A DNA stretch of 64,000 bases from Phycisphaerae bacterium (GCA_029260015.1 JAJDEB010000023.1:481457-545456); one strand, 5' to 3'. Shown: positions 17,753 through 26,717, counted from the first letter of the stretch. Notes: generated by a model not told the origin, from the letters alone. Program-made: numbers and translations.

Positions 17753-18190
17753 ATGAGTCACCGCGAACGAAACAAAAGCGACCGAGGACGTAGCCGCTCA
17801 ATCAAAGCGCGCGACCGCGCTCAGATGCATTTCGACGACCTCTTGATCGACGAGTACCTTAGCGAAGAAGATGCCCTCGACATTCACGAGCGCGAAGTGG
17901 TCAAGGTGCGCTACGGTGTGCGCAGGCTTGCCGACCATCTTTCTGATTCGACGATTGCGTACCATGTTCTGGGTTTGGGTGATGATGCACCCGAGTCGGG
18001 TCAGTCGATGGAACTCGATGTCATCGATGAAGCTGCGCCGCTTTTGACGCGACCGGCTAAGATCGTGACCGCGGACGAGTCGTCAGAGTCGATCCCGGAA
18101 CAATTCTCGATCAAGGGAATCCTCAGCGGTATGGCTTACGGAACGGCTGCCGGTTTGGGGCTGCTGCTTGTCTTACGCATGCTCGTTTGA
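17753..18190 (+). CDS. Hypothetical tail-anchored protein
   Basis: A 145-residue protein with no recognised family. The N-terminus is very basic (RERNKSDRGRSRSIKARDR), the middle is acidic, and a single hydrophobic helix at the extreme C-terminus (GTAAGLGLLLVLRMLV) suggests a tail anchor with the bulk of the protein in the cytoplasm. The ATG at 17753 is chosen because AAGGAG lies ten bases upstream; the frame is open from 17624 but without such a site. A GTAG repeat lies immediately after the stop. Confidence 0.75.
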   Translation: MSHRERNKSDRGRSRSIKARDRAQMHFDDLLIDEYLSEEDALDIHEREVVKVRYGVRRLADHLSDSTIAYHVLGLGDDAPESGQSMELDVIDEAAPLLTRPAKIVTADESSESIPEQFSIKGILSGMAYGTAAGLGLLLVLRMLV

Positions 18191-18203
18191 TTAGACGCGC
18201 AGT

Positions 18204-18267
18204 GTAGGGTGGGGGTGCCCACCGCCATTCACATTCCAAACAACATGGTGGGCACGGCCCACCCTAC
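18204..18267. repeat. GTAG-footed inverted hairpin pair, type B
   Basis: Arms 18204-18224 and 18247-18267: GTAG plus the hairpin GGTGGGC-CGT-GCCCACC, inverted, with one base change in the left arm (GGGGT for GCCGT). It separates convergent genes and ends three bases before the BNR gene's 3' end. Confidence 0.88.
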
Positions 18268-18270
18268 GAA

Positions 18271-19389
18271 TCAGCCGGAAACGAAGCGCACCGCATGAAT
18301 CGGCGGAAGGTTTGCCGAAATCGTTTCCCACGAATCGCCCTGATTGCTTGAGCACCACAGCGAGCCCGTCGTACTGCCGAATGCCAACCGACTTCCGGTT
18401 TCATCGACGTCCAGCGCATGGCGGAATGTCAAATCGTACGCGTGCGATTGCGGCAAGCCGTCGGTCAACACGTCAAACGTCGTCCCGCCATCACGCGTTC
18501 GGGCCACCACGACTTTTCCATCCACCGGTATCCGATGTTCGTCCTTGACGGCTGGCACAAACCAAGCAATGTTTGGATCAACCGGATGGACAGCCACCGC
18601 GAAGCCAAAATTCGATGGCTTAATCGCATTCACATCAGTCCAGGTCCGACCACCATCGACACTCTTGAAAACGCCGTTGTGATGCTGCGTCCATAGATGG
18701 TCCGGTTCAGCTGGACAATGCACGGTGCGATGCGGGTCTTGAATGTGGCCGACATCGCGCATCTCGGGCGGCATGTAATCGGCGTACATGCCGTCGCTTC
18801 GGCACACCCAGGTATCGCCACCGTCATTTGTCTGCCAACTTCCGCCGCATGAAATTCCCACGGTGACATGATTGGTGTCTCGCGGGTCTACACCGATCGA
18901 GTGAATACCCGGGTAATCGTAACCCCCGCCGAACCATTCCTTGCGCGTCGGTTCACTCCATAACGACTCGTTCAATTCCCAAGAGGCGCCGTGATCGCTC
19001 GATCGGAACAACCCACCCGGCAGCGTCCCGCACCACAACACACCGGTTTCGTCCGCGCCGCCGCTTTCCAAGGCCCAGATGAGTTCGAGGCTCCACGGAA
19101 TTTCCATGTCTTTGTAGGGGTGACGAATGGGTTCGACGTTGTCAGGGCGCTCGGGATAAACCGGTGTTGCGATTTCCTCAAACGTCGCACCATTGTCAGT
19201 CGAGCGATGCATCTTCGCGCCGAAATGTCCATGCCCGACGGCAGCGTAAACCGAACCGTCGCGCTGATCGGGAAGGACCATCGTCACCGAATCGCCCAGA
19301 AACGCTGCCTGTGCAATTTTCCAACCGGAACCGCTGCGGTCGATGCGAAACAAACCCTTGCGCGTGGCGACGAACATTTGATCACTCAT
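18271..19389 (-). CDS. BNR/Asp-box beta-propeller protein
   Basis: A 372-residue beta-propeller of sialidase/sortilin type. At least six Asp-box repeats (S-x-D-x-G-x-T/S-W/F) are visible: STDNGATFEE, SSDHGASWEL, TNDGGDTWVC, SVDGGRTWTD, TRDGGTTFDV and SSNQGDSWET. There is no signal peptide, so the protein is cytoplasmic, and no sialidase active-site arginine triad is evident; an enzymatic role is not supported. The ATG at 19389 has GGAG eight bases upstream; a GTG six bases earlier is too close. It lies downstream of a MoaD/ThiS-like gene on the same strand, a pairing I recall from other bacteria, whose function is not known to me. Confidence 0.88.
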   Translation of the reverse strand: MSDQMFVATRKGLFRIDRSGSGWKIAQAAFLGDSVTMVLPDQRDGSVYAAVGHGHFGAKMHRSTDNGATFEEIATPVYPERPDNVEPIRHPYKDMEIPWSLELIWALESGGADETGVLWCGTLPGGLFRSSDHGASWELNESLWSEPTRKEWFGGGYDYPGIHSIGVDPRDTNHVTVGISCGGSWQTNDGGDTWVCRSDGMYADYMPPEMRDVGHIQDPHRTVHCPAEPDHLWTQHHNGVFKSVDGGRTWTDVNAIKPSNFGFAVAVHPVDPNIAWFVPAVKDEHRIPVDGKVVVARTRDGGTTFDVLTDGLPQSHAYDLTFRHALDVDETGSRLAFGSTTGSLWCSSNQGDSWETISANLPPIHAVRFVSG

Positions 19390-19451
19390 GGACACAGCTC
19401 CACGGGGTTAAGAATTCATTGAATACAGATACACGATATAGTAACGACCGC

Positions 19452-19516
19452 GTAGGGTGGGCCATGCCCACCATGTCATTGAACATTTGGACGTCGGTGG
19501 GCACGGCCCACCCTAC
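19452..19516. repeat. GTAG-footed inverted hairpin pair, type B
   Basis: Arms 19452-19472 and 19496-19516, inverted copies of the GGTGGGC/GCCCACC hairpin with GTAG foot. It lies between the MoaD-like gene and the BNR gene, two bases after the former's stop, inside what would otherwise be an operon. Confidence 0.88.
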
Positions 19517-19518
19517 AA

Positions 19519-19788
19519 CTACCCGCCGGACAGCGCCTGCATGATGTAGACTGACGCACCATCGGGCACCGGATCGCTGAGCTTCGTGCGGTCTTTAATC
19601 TGGGCACCGTTGACGAAAACGGTCATGTGTTTACGCACCGCGCCGGTATCGTCGAGCACATAACCACGGGCTTTCTGATTGGATTCAAACACTGCATCCA
19701 ACACTTCGCGCACGCTTGAACCGATCACCGCACAAGCCGGACATTCGACGTGTCGCTGTATGTTGTCTGTGAAAGCAACGTTGATCAT
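19519..19788 (-). CDS. MoaD/ThiS-family ubiquitin-like protein
   Basis: An 89-residue beta-grasp protein ending in the diagnostic Gly-Gly (QALSGG), the C-terminus that is adenylated and then thiocarboxylated in MoaD and ThiS or conjugated in SAMP-type modifiers. The VFVNGAQIKDRTKLSDPVPD stretch is the conserved core before the last strand. It might be a sulfur carrier or a protein modifier; no E1-like (MoeB/ThiF) gene is nearby, and moaC at 53 kb is not in the same unit. ATG at 19788 follows GGTGA; upstream TTG/GTG codons are less likely. It sits just upstream of the BNR-propeller gene and may act with it. Confidence 0.85.
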   Translation of the reverse strand: MINVAFTDNIQRHVECPACAVIGSSVREVLDAVFESNQKARGYVLDDTGAVRKHMTVFVNGAQIKDRTKLSDPVPDGASVYIMQALSGG

Positions 19789-19918
19789 CGTGTTCACCAA
19801 ACGAAGATTGACTGTTGAAATCTGCCCGATCGAGTTTCATTCTAAACGACGCCATGCGGAGGCTGTCAAGCCAGCAAACCGGACTGCCCGAAAACGCGGC
19901 TAATCGCAGGGATTCTCG

Positions 19919-20905
19919 CTAAGCTGCCGGCGCTTCGGCATTGAATACTTCGCCGATGACTTCTTCGATCGGGATTTCTTCGATGGCGATATCATCGACT
20001 GTGTAGTTCGCCAGGAAGTGTCCGGTGAGTTCAGGTACCTGGGCGCGATCGACTTTGAGCGTGACCGTTGGCGAGGCTAATTCGAGCACCTCGCCGAATT
20101 TTTCAAAATCCTCGGGCATATGATCTTCGTGGAATCGAAACTTGATGATCTTGTGCTGGCTGAAGCGCTCGACGATTTCGCTGAGTTTTCCGTCGAACAC
20201 CAGGCGCCCGTGATTGATGATGACGACGCGTTGACAAAGCGCTTCGATGTCCTGCATGTAGTGACTCGTCAGCAGGACGGTGATGTTGTTGTCGCGGTTG
20301 TATTCGCGGAGGCATGTACGGATATTGGCTTGCGAAACGACATCCAGCCCGATGGTCGGTTCATCGAGAAGCAGCACTTTGGGTGAATGCAGAAGCGCGG
20401 CTACCAACTCCATCTTCATCCGTTCGCCCAGTGACAGTTCGCGCACCGGTTGCGACATCAAATCGGCGATGCCGAGCAGTCCGGTCAACTCTTCGATGGT
20501 GCTGTGATAGCTCTGGTCATCGATGAGGTAGATTTCCTTGAGCAATCGGAACGAATCGGCGGCTGGCAAATCCCACCAGAGTTGATTCTTCTGCCCCATC
20601 ACCAGCGCGAACTGCCGGCGATATGCATTTTCGCGCTTCCACGGCACGTGCCCGAGCACGGTCGCCTCACCTGACGTCGGAAAGATCAACCCACTCAGCA
20701 TTTTCAAAGTGGTGGTTTTTCCGGCACCGTTGGGCCCGAGAAACCCGACGATTTCGCCCGCATCGATCTGGGCGGAGATGCCATCGACAGCCTTCACCGT
20801 GCGGTACTCGCGACGGACGAACCCCTTGAGCGATGCGATCAAGCCCTCTTTCTTGGTGTGGACGCGGTAGGTCTTTCGCAGGTTGTCGATCTTGATGATG
20901 GGCAT
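19919..20905 (-). CDS. ABC exporter ATP-binding protein
   Basis: A 328-residue ABC ATPase of the ABC-2/NatA exporter group. Walker A is GPNGAGKTT, the signature is LSLGERMKM, Walker B is VLLLDEPTIGLD, and the H-loop is in LTSHYMQD. The N-terminus (TYRVHTKKEGLIASLKGFVRR) has the insertion seen in ATPases paired with the ABC-2 permeases found at 15.9-17.5 kb, so the three probably form one exporter. A C-terminal extension (about 240-328) is a substrate- or subunit-facing domain. The ATG at 20905 matches the family start; the open frame reaches 21073 without similarity. The three-gene exporter is interrupted by the MoaD-like, BNR and tail-anchored genes. Confidence 0.92.
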   Translation of the reverse strand: MPIIKIDNLRKTYRVHTKKEGLIASLKGFVRREYRTVKAVDGISAQIDAGEIVGFLGPNGAGKTTTLKMLSGLIFPTSGEATVLGHVPWKRENAYRRQFALVMGQKNQLWWDLPAADSFRLLKEIYLIDDQSYHSTIEELTGLLGIADLMSQPVRELSLGERMKMELVAALLHSPKVLLLDEPTIGLDVVSQANIRTCLREYNRDNNITVLLTSHYMQDIEALCQRVVIINHGRLVFDGKLSEIVERFSQHKIIKFRFHEDHMPEDFEKFGEVLELASPTVTLKVDRAQVPELTGHFLANYTVDDIAIEEIPIEEVIGEVFNAEAPAA

Positions 20906-21071
20906 TGGGCTGATTTTACCGGACACGGCCGCAATGACCAGCCACCTCAACAATTCATGTGGGATTATCGCGCCCTGATTCGCAACACATGCATCGTAAT
21001 ATTGACTCGACGGTCCACCGATATCTGGGTAGCAGGATTCAATCGCGACGGACCCATCGAGAGCGGGAAAC

Positions 21072-21650
21072 ATGCAGGTTGCTTGTCCATATTGCGCCGC
21101 GCCGAACGAACTGGACGATCAGATCGCTGGTCGCACCACGCGCTGCCCGGGTTGCGGCAAGTCGTTTATCGCCCCGGACGAGTTGGCCGTCACCGGTCAG
21201 CGGCACACGTTTATCACGTTTCCGGTCGCATCGGTGGTGCTGCTGCACTTCGTATCGTGCGGATTGTTCACCCTGATCTACATGAACCAACTGCACGAAC
21301 GGATGCCACGACTGCGCCACAACGATCCGTCAGCCACCGTCGCGCTCGGGCTTTGTTTCATCCCATTCGTCAATCTGATCTGGTTCCTGTTCAGCTTCCA
21401 TCGCCTTTGCATCCGCATCGACGAGCAGCGGCGATTCAACGGACTCGAGCAAGCGGCTCCGACATGGCTGGCGTTACCTTTGTGCTGCCTGCTGATCGCA
21501 TCGGTGGCAGCCGCCTTCTTCGTCCCGGGTGGCGTATATCTGTTGATCCTCGTCGCAGCCAGCCTCCTGCCCTTGTTCGCCGCGCTGGTTCAAAATGCCG
21601 TCAACGGCCTGTGTGAACGCGAAGTCAACGCCGCCCTCGCCACCATTTGA
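21072..21650 (+). CDS. Membrane protein with N-terminal zinc ribbon
   Basis: A 192-residue protein. The first 35 residues form a zinc ribbon (CPYC-x16-CPGCGKSF) facing the cytoplasm; four hydrophobic helices follow (about 47-70, 88-108, 132-152, 155-178). The pattern is a MJ0042-type zinc finger followed by a DUF4234-like membrane domain. Function unknown; such proteins are frequent in planctomycetes. The ATG at 21072 has GAGAGCGGGAAAC upstream. It is divergent from the ABC ATPase gene. Confidence 0.82.
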   Translation: MQVACPYCAAPNELDDQIAGRTTRCPGCGKSFIAPDELAVTGQRHTFITFPVASVVLLHFVSCGLFTLIYMNQLHERMPRLRHNDPSATVALGLCFIPFVNLIWFLFSFHRLCIRIDEQRRFNGLEQAAPTWLALPLCCLLIASVAAAFFVPGGVYLLILVAASLLPLFAALVQNAVNGLCEREVNAALATI

Positions 21651-21673
21651 CGATACAAATTCCACCGAATGCT

Positions 21674-21875
21674 GTGCCACTGCTCTGTGAGCAGTGCATC
21701 TTCGAATCAACGCCAACTGCCCAGTGCAGGCTCACGCGTCATCTTGCGGGTTGCGTACCTCCGTCATTCCCGCGGAAGCGGGAATCCAAGCCCATCGCGT
21801 TACCCATCGCTCGTTCTGGACTCCCGCATGCGCGGGAGTGACGAACCTCTAGCACTGCTCACAGAGCAGTGGCAC
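21674..21875. repeat. Nested inverted repeat (two repeat families)
   Basis: The outer 24-base arms at 21674-21697 and 21852-21875 are perfect reverse complements; each arm is itself a hairpin (GCACTGCTC/GAGCAGTGC). Within them is a second inverted pair, 21762-21789 and 21816-21843, of the CGTCATTCCCGC...GGAATCC kind. It occupies most of the gap upstream of ligA. A related single arm occurs at 33763-33786. Confidence 0.85.
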
Positions 21876-21955
21876 GTCACGTCGACAAAATCTTGACAAT
21901 TCCGAGCCCATGCACCGGTTTATCATCGCGGCATAGATGATTAAGATCATTCGCG

Positions 21956-23971
21956 ATGAGCGACGACGCCCACAAAGAACTCAATCGCCTCCGTGACGAA
22001 ATCCGCGAGCACGATCGGCGGTACTATGTGCTTGCCGACGCCAGCATCTCCGACCGCGAATACGACCGCCTGCTCGAACGCGTCCGCGAATTGGAAACGC
22101 AGCACCCGGAACGGATCACACCCGACTCGCCGACACAGCGGGTCGGTGGCGAACCGTTGACCGGATTCGAGCATGTCGAACATGCCGTCCCGATGCTCAG
22201 CGTGGACAATACTTACGACGAATCGCAACTTCGCGAATTCGATCAACGCATTCAAAAGCGGCTCGAAGGCGACGCGTACGCATATCTCGTGGATGCCAAG
22301 ATCGACGGCGTGGCGATTTCGCTGACTTATGAAGACGGCTTGCTGACGTTGGCGGCGACCCGCGGCGATGGCGCGACCGGTGACGATGTGACAGCCAACT
22401 GCCGGGCGATTCAATCTGTACCGCTTCGACTCAGCGGTTCAAACGTTCCCAAACTCATCGACATTCGCGGGGAGATTTATTGGCCACGGGCTGCCTTCGA
22501 TGCATACAACGAACAACGCATCGCCAACGGTGAAGCCCCCTTTGCCAATCCTCGAAACGCGACGACCGGCACGCTCAAGCAACTCGACCCGTCGAAAGTT
22601 GTTGGTCGCGGTTTGGCATTTAGCGCACACGGTGTCGGCCGGTTGGAACCGCTCGATGACTTTCCCGACTCGAACCTTGAGCTTTACGAATTGATGCGAT
22701 CGTGGGGCATCGCGCTCTACCGAAACGTTCAATGCGTCAACAGCATCGATGCGGCCATCGACATCTGCAACGCGTTTAGCAAGCAACGGGCAACGCTCGG
22801 TTACGAAGTCGATGGCATGGTTTTGAAGATCGATTCGCGCAAGCAGCGCGAACGTCTCGGGTTCACCAGCCGCTATCCGCGATGGTGCATCGCCTACAAG
22901 TACGAAGCCGAACAAGGCGAAAGCGTCCTACTCGATGTCGATTTTCAGGTTGGCAAACTCGGCACGATCACACCTCGTGCGCGGATGGAACCTGTGCAAC
23001 TCGCGGGAACGACGGTCCGACACGCGTCGCTGCACAATTTCGATCAGGTCGAACGCCTCGACGTGCGCATCGGCGACACCATCATCGTCGAGAAAGCCGG
23101 CGAAATCATCCCGCAAGTCGTGCGGGTTGTTATTGAAAAGCGCCCCAAGAATGCCAAACCGATCGAGCGCCCGACGATATGCCCAGCATGCGGTTCATCG
23201 GTTGAACAGGACGAAGGGGGCGTGTACCTGCGCTGCACGAGCATCGACTGCGTCGCCCAGCGCAAGGAACGGCTGACCTACTTTTGCCATCGCGACCAGA
23301 TGGACATCGAGGGGGCTGGCAAGGTGCTGATCGAACAACTCGTCGATGCCGGACTCATCAAAGATTGCGCTGACTTCTACTCGCTTCACCAGAAACGCGA
23401 CCAGGTCGCCGCCATCGAGCGCATGGGCGAGCAAAGCACCGACAACTTTCTCGCCGGGGTCGAAACGAGCAAACAGAAACCTCTCTCGAAACTACTCGCC
23501 GCGCTGAATATCCGCTTCGTAGGTGGTTCGACGGCTACCGCCATCGCCGAACATTTTGAAAACATCGACGCCGTCATGTCAGCCAGCATCGAAGAACTGC
23601 TCGAAGTCGACGGCGTAGGAGACGAGTTAGCCGCCAGCGTTCACGCCTTCTTTGAAAACCGAGCCAATCGCGACGTGATCCGCCGATTGCGCGATGCCGG
23701 CGTGAATGTCACCCAACCCAAGAAGACAACCGACGCCAAGGGACCGTTTGCCGGACTCACCGTCGTCGTCACCGGAACGCTTGAAGAATTGACCCGCAAC
23801 AAAGCCCACGAATTAATCGAATCACTCGGTGGAACGGTCACCAAATCCATCAGCAAGAAAACCGACCTGCTCGTTGCCGGCACGAAAGCCGGATCGAAAC
23901 TTGCGAAAGCTGAGAAACTCGGTGTCGAAGTGATCGACGAATCCGAATTCATCCGACGCACAAATTCGTGA
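21956..23971 (+). CDS. ligA: NAD-dependent DNA ligase
   Basis: A 671-residue LigA, normal length for the family. An NAD-binding Ia domain (YYVLADASISDREYDRLL) precedes the adenylation domain with the catalytic lysine in DAKIDG (Lys115), then the OB fold, a four-Cys zinc finger (CPACG...C-x4-C, about 400-425), helix-hairpin-helix motifs and a C-terminal BRCT domain (about 590-671; GLTVVVTGTLEELTRNKA). It seals nicks in replication and repair using NAD. ATG at 21956, no strong ribosome site. It is monocistronic, ended by a weak terminator-like hairpin. Confidence 0.98.
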   Translation: MSDDAHKELNRLRDEIREHDRRYYVLADASISDREYDRLLERVRELETQHPERITPDSPTQRVGGEPLTGFEHVEHAVPMLSVDNTYDESQLREFDQRIQKRLEGDAYAYLVDAKIDGVAISLTYEDGLLTLAATRGDGATGDDVTANCRAIQSVPLRLSGSNVPKLIDIRGEIYWPRAAFDAYNEQRIANGEAPFANPRNATTGTLKQLDPSKVVGRGLAFSAHGVGRLEPLDDFPDSNLELYELMRSWGIALYRNVQCVNSIDAAIDICNAFSKQRATLGYEVDGMVLKIDSRKQRERLGFTSRYPRWCIAYKYEAEQGESVLLDVDFQVGKLGTITPRARMEPVQLAGTTVRHASLHNFDQVERLDVRIGDTIIVEKAGEIIPQVVRVVIEKRPKNAKPIERPTICPACGSSVEQDEGGVYLRCTSIDCVAQRKERLTYFCHRDQMDIEGAGKVLIEQLVDAGLIKDCADFYSLHQKRDQVAAIERMGEQSTDNFLAGVETSKQKPLSKLLAALNIRFVGGSTATAIAEHFENIDAVMSASIEELLEVDGVGDELAASVHAFFENRANRDVIRRLRDAGVNVTQPKKTTDAKGPFAGLTVVVTGTLEELTRNKAHELIESLGGTVTKSISKKTDLLVAGTKAGSKLAKAEKLGVEVIDESEFIRRTNS

Positions 23972-23980
23972 TCATAGAAC

Positions 23981-24003
23981 TGATTCCAGGAATCACTCTT
24001 TTT
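23981..24003 (+). terminator. Weak intrinsic terminator after ligA
   Basis: A short 6-bp stem (TGATTC/GAATCA, loop CAG) followed by CTCTTTTT, nine bases after the ligA stop. The small stem makes this a moderate call. Confidence 0.45.
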
Positions 24004-24107
24004 GAGCAGTTTCCGCACACGTTGCCCCTCTTTGAACGCATCGCTACAATGCCGCGTCCAACCGGACATAGCATAAAACTCAGCACGTTTTCGTCTCTGG
24101 AGTCGTC

Positions 24108-24866
24108 ATGAAAATCCTCGTCACCGTCAAACCCGTCGCCGATCCGAACACGCCGCCCGCGGCATGGATCGAATCGGAGCAGGGCAAGAGCGGTTCCGTT
24201 AACTACGTTGCCAATTACTTCGACTTGATCGCGGTCGAGCAGGCGATTCAATTCAAGGATATGGGCGTCGACGACATCTGCATCGTCTCCGTCACCGATG
24301 AATCGAAGATGGCACAGGTGCGTTCGGCGATCGCGATGGGTGCCAACCGCGCAACCCTGATCGACCCCGAAGATCGCAAGCTTGGCGCGTATCAGTTAGC
24401 CGCCGCCATCGCCCATGTGGTTAAGAAAGAACAACCCGCATTCGTGTTGATGGGCAAGCAAGCCACCGATGATGACGCCTCGCAGGTTGGCCCGATTCTC
24501 GCAGGAATCCTCGGTTGGCCACAGGCGACGTTCGTTTCGCAGATCGAATTCAACGACGACAAATCGCGTGTGAAGGTTGGCAGAGAAACCGACGAAGGGG
24601 TCGAAGTGCTCGACGTCAAGTTGCCAGCTGTCATCACCTGCGACCTTCGCCTGAACGAACCACGCTACGCCACGCTGCCCAACCTGATCAAAAGCAAGAA
24701 AGCCCCGATGGAGCGATTGAAGTTCAGCGAACTGGGCATCGACGAAAACCCACGCGTCACCGTCGAAGGGTATAGCCTCCCGAAAGGCAGGAGCGGTGAA
24801 ACCAAAATGGTCGCCGATGCGAGTGAACTGGTCGCAACGCTGAAAGAAATGAAACTGGTCGATTAG
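24108..24866 (+). CDS. etfB: Electron transfer flavoprotein subunit beta
   Basis: A 252-residue EtfB. Family landmarks are MKILVTVKPVADPN at the N-terminus, NYFDLIAVEQAIQFKD, the AMP-binding region around MGANRATLIDPED, and LMGKQATDDDASQVGPILA. With EtfA it carries electrons from acyl-CoA or other dehydrogenases to the respiratory quinone pool. ATG at 24108 with GGAG upstream. etfA follows after 130 bases that contain a GTAG-footed repeat, an unusual insertion in an otherwise tight operon. Confidence 0.96.
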   Translation: MKILVTVKPVADPNTPPAAWIESEQGKSGSVNYVANYFDLIAVEQAIQFKDMGVDDICIVSVTDESKMAQVRSAIAMGANRATLIDPEDRKLGAYQLAAAIAHVVKKEQPAFVLMGKQATDDDASQVGPILAGILGWPQATFVSQIEFNDDKSRVKVGRETDEGVEVLDVKLPAVITCDLRLNEPRYATLPNLIKSKKAPMERLKFSELGIDENPRVTVEGYSLPKGRSGETKMVADASELVATLKEMKLVD

Positions 24867-24884
24867 CAAGAAGCCGTCGGACGC

Positions 24885-24948
24885 GTAGGGTGGGCCGTGC
24901 CCACCGCCGTATGCGCGTTACCGACATGGTGGGCACGGCCCACCCTAC
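24885..24948. repeat. GTAG-footed inverted hairpin pair, type B, inside etfB-etfA
   Basis: Perfectly inverted arms 24885-24905 and 24928-24948 (GTAG + GGTGGGC-CGT-GCCCACC). It starts 18 bases past the etfB stop and 48 bases before the etfA start, so the hairpins would lie in the shared transcript and could alter the etfB:etfA ratio. Confidence 0.9.
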
Positions 24949-24996
24949 AAGACAACCCGCGTCAATTCGATTGCGGAACGCCAACGGAGACATGCA

Positions 24997-25950
24997 GTGA
25001 AAATCCTCGTCGTCGCCGAGATGCAACTGGGCAAACTCAAACCATCCAACCGCGCCACCATTCGCATGGCCCAGGACCTCGCCGCCCAAAACGGTGGTAC
25101 GTTTTCGATGATGCTGGTCGGGCATCAAATTGGCGATGCTGCAAGCGAATTGAACAATTTCGGCGCAGAAACTCTATACGTCATCGATGCGCCCGCGTTC
25201 GAACATTACCTTGCCGATACGCTCACCGACGCAATCAGCAAACTCGTTAAGGAATACGGATTCGACCGAGTGCTCGGCGGTGAAGCAACTACCGCTCGCG
25301 ACTTTTTCCCAAGACTGGCTGGCGCGCTCGATGCGGGCATGTGTCGCGGTGTATGCGGTTTAACGCAGGTTGACGGTTCCACTTGCTACCAGCGACCGGT
25401 GTTTTCAGGGATGGCACTTCGCACCGAACGTATCCATACACCTATTCATCTAATTACGGTCGATCCAACGGCCATGGGCGAACCGGATGCCGGCGGCGCG
25501 GGTGAAGTCGTACCTTTCGATGCAGGCGTATCAGCCAACGAAGGCGTTCAATTCGTAGAACTCCAGCGTGCCGCCTCCGAGCGCCCCGACCTGAGCGTCG
25601 CCGATCGCGTGGTCGGTGCGGGTCGCGGTATCAAGTCGGCTGACTATCTCGACACGATCGGCAAGCTAGCCGACAAACTAGGAGCCGCCGTCGGTGCAAC
25701 GCGAGCGGTCGTCGATGCGGGTTGGCTTCCCAATGAATTCCAGGTCGGCCAAACCGGTAAAGCCATCGCCCCAAAACTCTACATCGCAATAGGCATCAGC
25801 GGCGCAGTCCAACACGCAGCCGGAATCCGCGGCGCAAAAACCATAGTAGCCATCAACAAAGACGCCGAAGCCCCGATCTTCAAAATCGCGGACATAGGCC
25901 TCGTCGCAGACTTGTTCGATGTCGTCCCGCAACTCATCGAAAACCTGTAA
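24997..25950 (+). CDS. etfA: Electron transfer flavoprotein subunit alpha
   Basis: A 317-residue EtfA. The C-terminal FAD domain is intact: [47 protein letters not shown] and [20 protein letters not shown] are the conserved blocks. The start is GTG at 24997 (AAAATCCTCGTCGTC...), with ACGGAGA six bases upstream; it corresponds to the usual MKILVVAE beginning. It forms the FAD-carrying half of ETF with the upstream etfB. It is convergent with a DNA glycosylase gene. Confidence 0.96.
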   Translation: MKILVVAEMQLGKLKPSNRATIRMAQDLAAQNGGTFSMMLVGHQIGDAASELNNFGAETLYVIDAPAFEHYLADTLTDAISKLVKEYGFDRVLGGEATTARDFFPRLAGALDAGMCRGVCGLTQVDGSTCYQRPVFSGMALRTERIHTPIHLITVDPTAMGEPDAGGAGEVVPFDAGVSANEGVQFVELQRAASERPDLSVADRVVGAGRGIKSADYLDTIGKLADKLGAAVGATRAVVDAGWLPNEFQVGQTGKAIAPKLYIAIGISGAVQHAAGIRGAKTIVAINKDAEAPIFKIADIGLVADLFDVVPQLIENL

Positions 25951-26024
25951 TCGCAGAATTGCGGGTGCCCCATCATTGAGCGAAGCGGAAGTGTGCGGGA
26001 CTGATTGCATTGATCGGTCTCAAA

Positions 26025-26717
26025 CTATAGGTCGCCATCGTGTTCCAAGTGCGCCAGCGGGCAACCGTCACAATTCGCGGTTGACTTGCAATGACGCTTG
26101 CCGACTTCGACAATCAAGGCGTGATACTCGTCGAACATTTGCGCGTTGGGCGGGAGTGCTTCCATGATTAGCTTGCGCACCATTTCGTAACCGGTTTGCT
26201 TAGCCGCAATCAAATTATGCCGACGTAGTACACGCTTGGTGTACGCATCCACCACGAAAGTTGGGTGGCTACCAGCATAAAGCAAGATCGCGTCAGCCGT
26301 TTCCGGCCCGATGCCTTTGAGCGCCAGCAACTCCCGGCGCACTTCATCCAATTCACCGGTTAGGGCGATGGTAATACTTCCTTTGTGCTTCTTGACCAGC
26401 CACCGCGCGAACGTCTTGAGATACGTCGCCTTCTGTCTGAACGTACCTGCCGATCGGATCAGCTCAGCCAGCGCGCTTTCATCCAAAGTATCGATCGCGC
26501 GAAACGTCAGGCACTTCGCTCGCTTCAATTCTGCGATGGCTTTCTCGACATTGGTCCACGCGGTATTCTGCGTGAGGATCGCCCCGATCACCACCTCTTC
26601 AGCCGAGTCGGCGGGCCACCACCCTTGCGGGCCATACGCTTTGTGCAAACTTTCGTAAATCTCCAGCAAGGCGCTGGCGGTCTGGGCAACATTTGCTTTC
26701 GGATTGCCGGGGTTCAT
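26025..26717 (-). CDS. Endonuclease III-like HhH-GPD DNA glycosylase
   Basis: A 230-residue HhH-GPD base-excision glycosylase. The helix-hairpin-helix is LKGIGPETADAILLYA and the catalytic Asp is in VVDAYTKRVLRR. Where endonuclease III has a lysine for its lyase activity (GVGRKTA), this protein has Glu (GIGPETA), which suggests a monofunctional glycosylase such as MagIII-type alkyl-adenine enzymes. The C-terminus has HCKSTANCDGCPL, so only three of the four usual cluster cysteines are evident. ATG at 26717 is used; a TTG at 26741 is possible. It is divergent from the CPBP protease gene. Confidence 0.88.
   Translation of the reverse strand: MNPGNPKANVAQTASALLEIYESLHKAYGPQGWWPADSAEEVVIGAILTQNTAWTNVEKAIAELKRAKCLTFRAIDTLDESALAELIRSAGTFRQKATYLKTFARWLVKKHKGSITIALTGELDEVRRELLALKGIGPETADAILLYAGSHPTFVVDAYTKRVLRRHNLIAAKQTGYEMVRKLIMEALPPNAQMFDEYHALIVEVGKRHCKSTANCDGCPLAHLEHDGDL

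Noticed and set aside
18271-19389. BNR protein as a secreted sialidase
   Set aside because: No signal peptide and no recognisable sialidase arginine triad; only the propeller repeats are supported.
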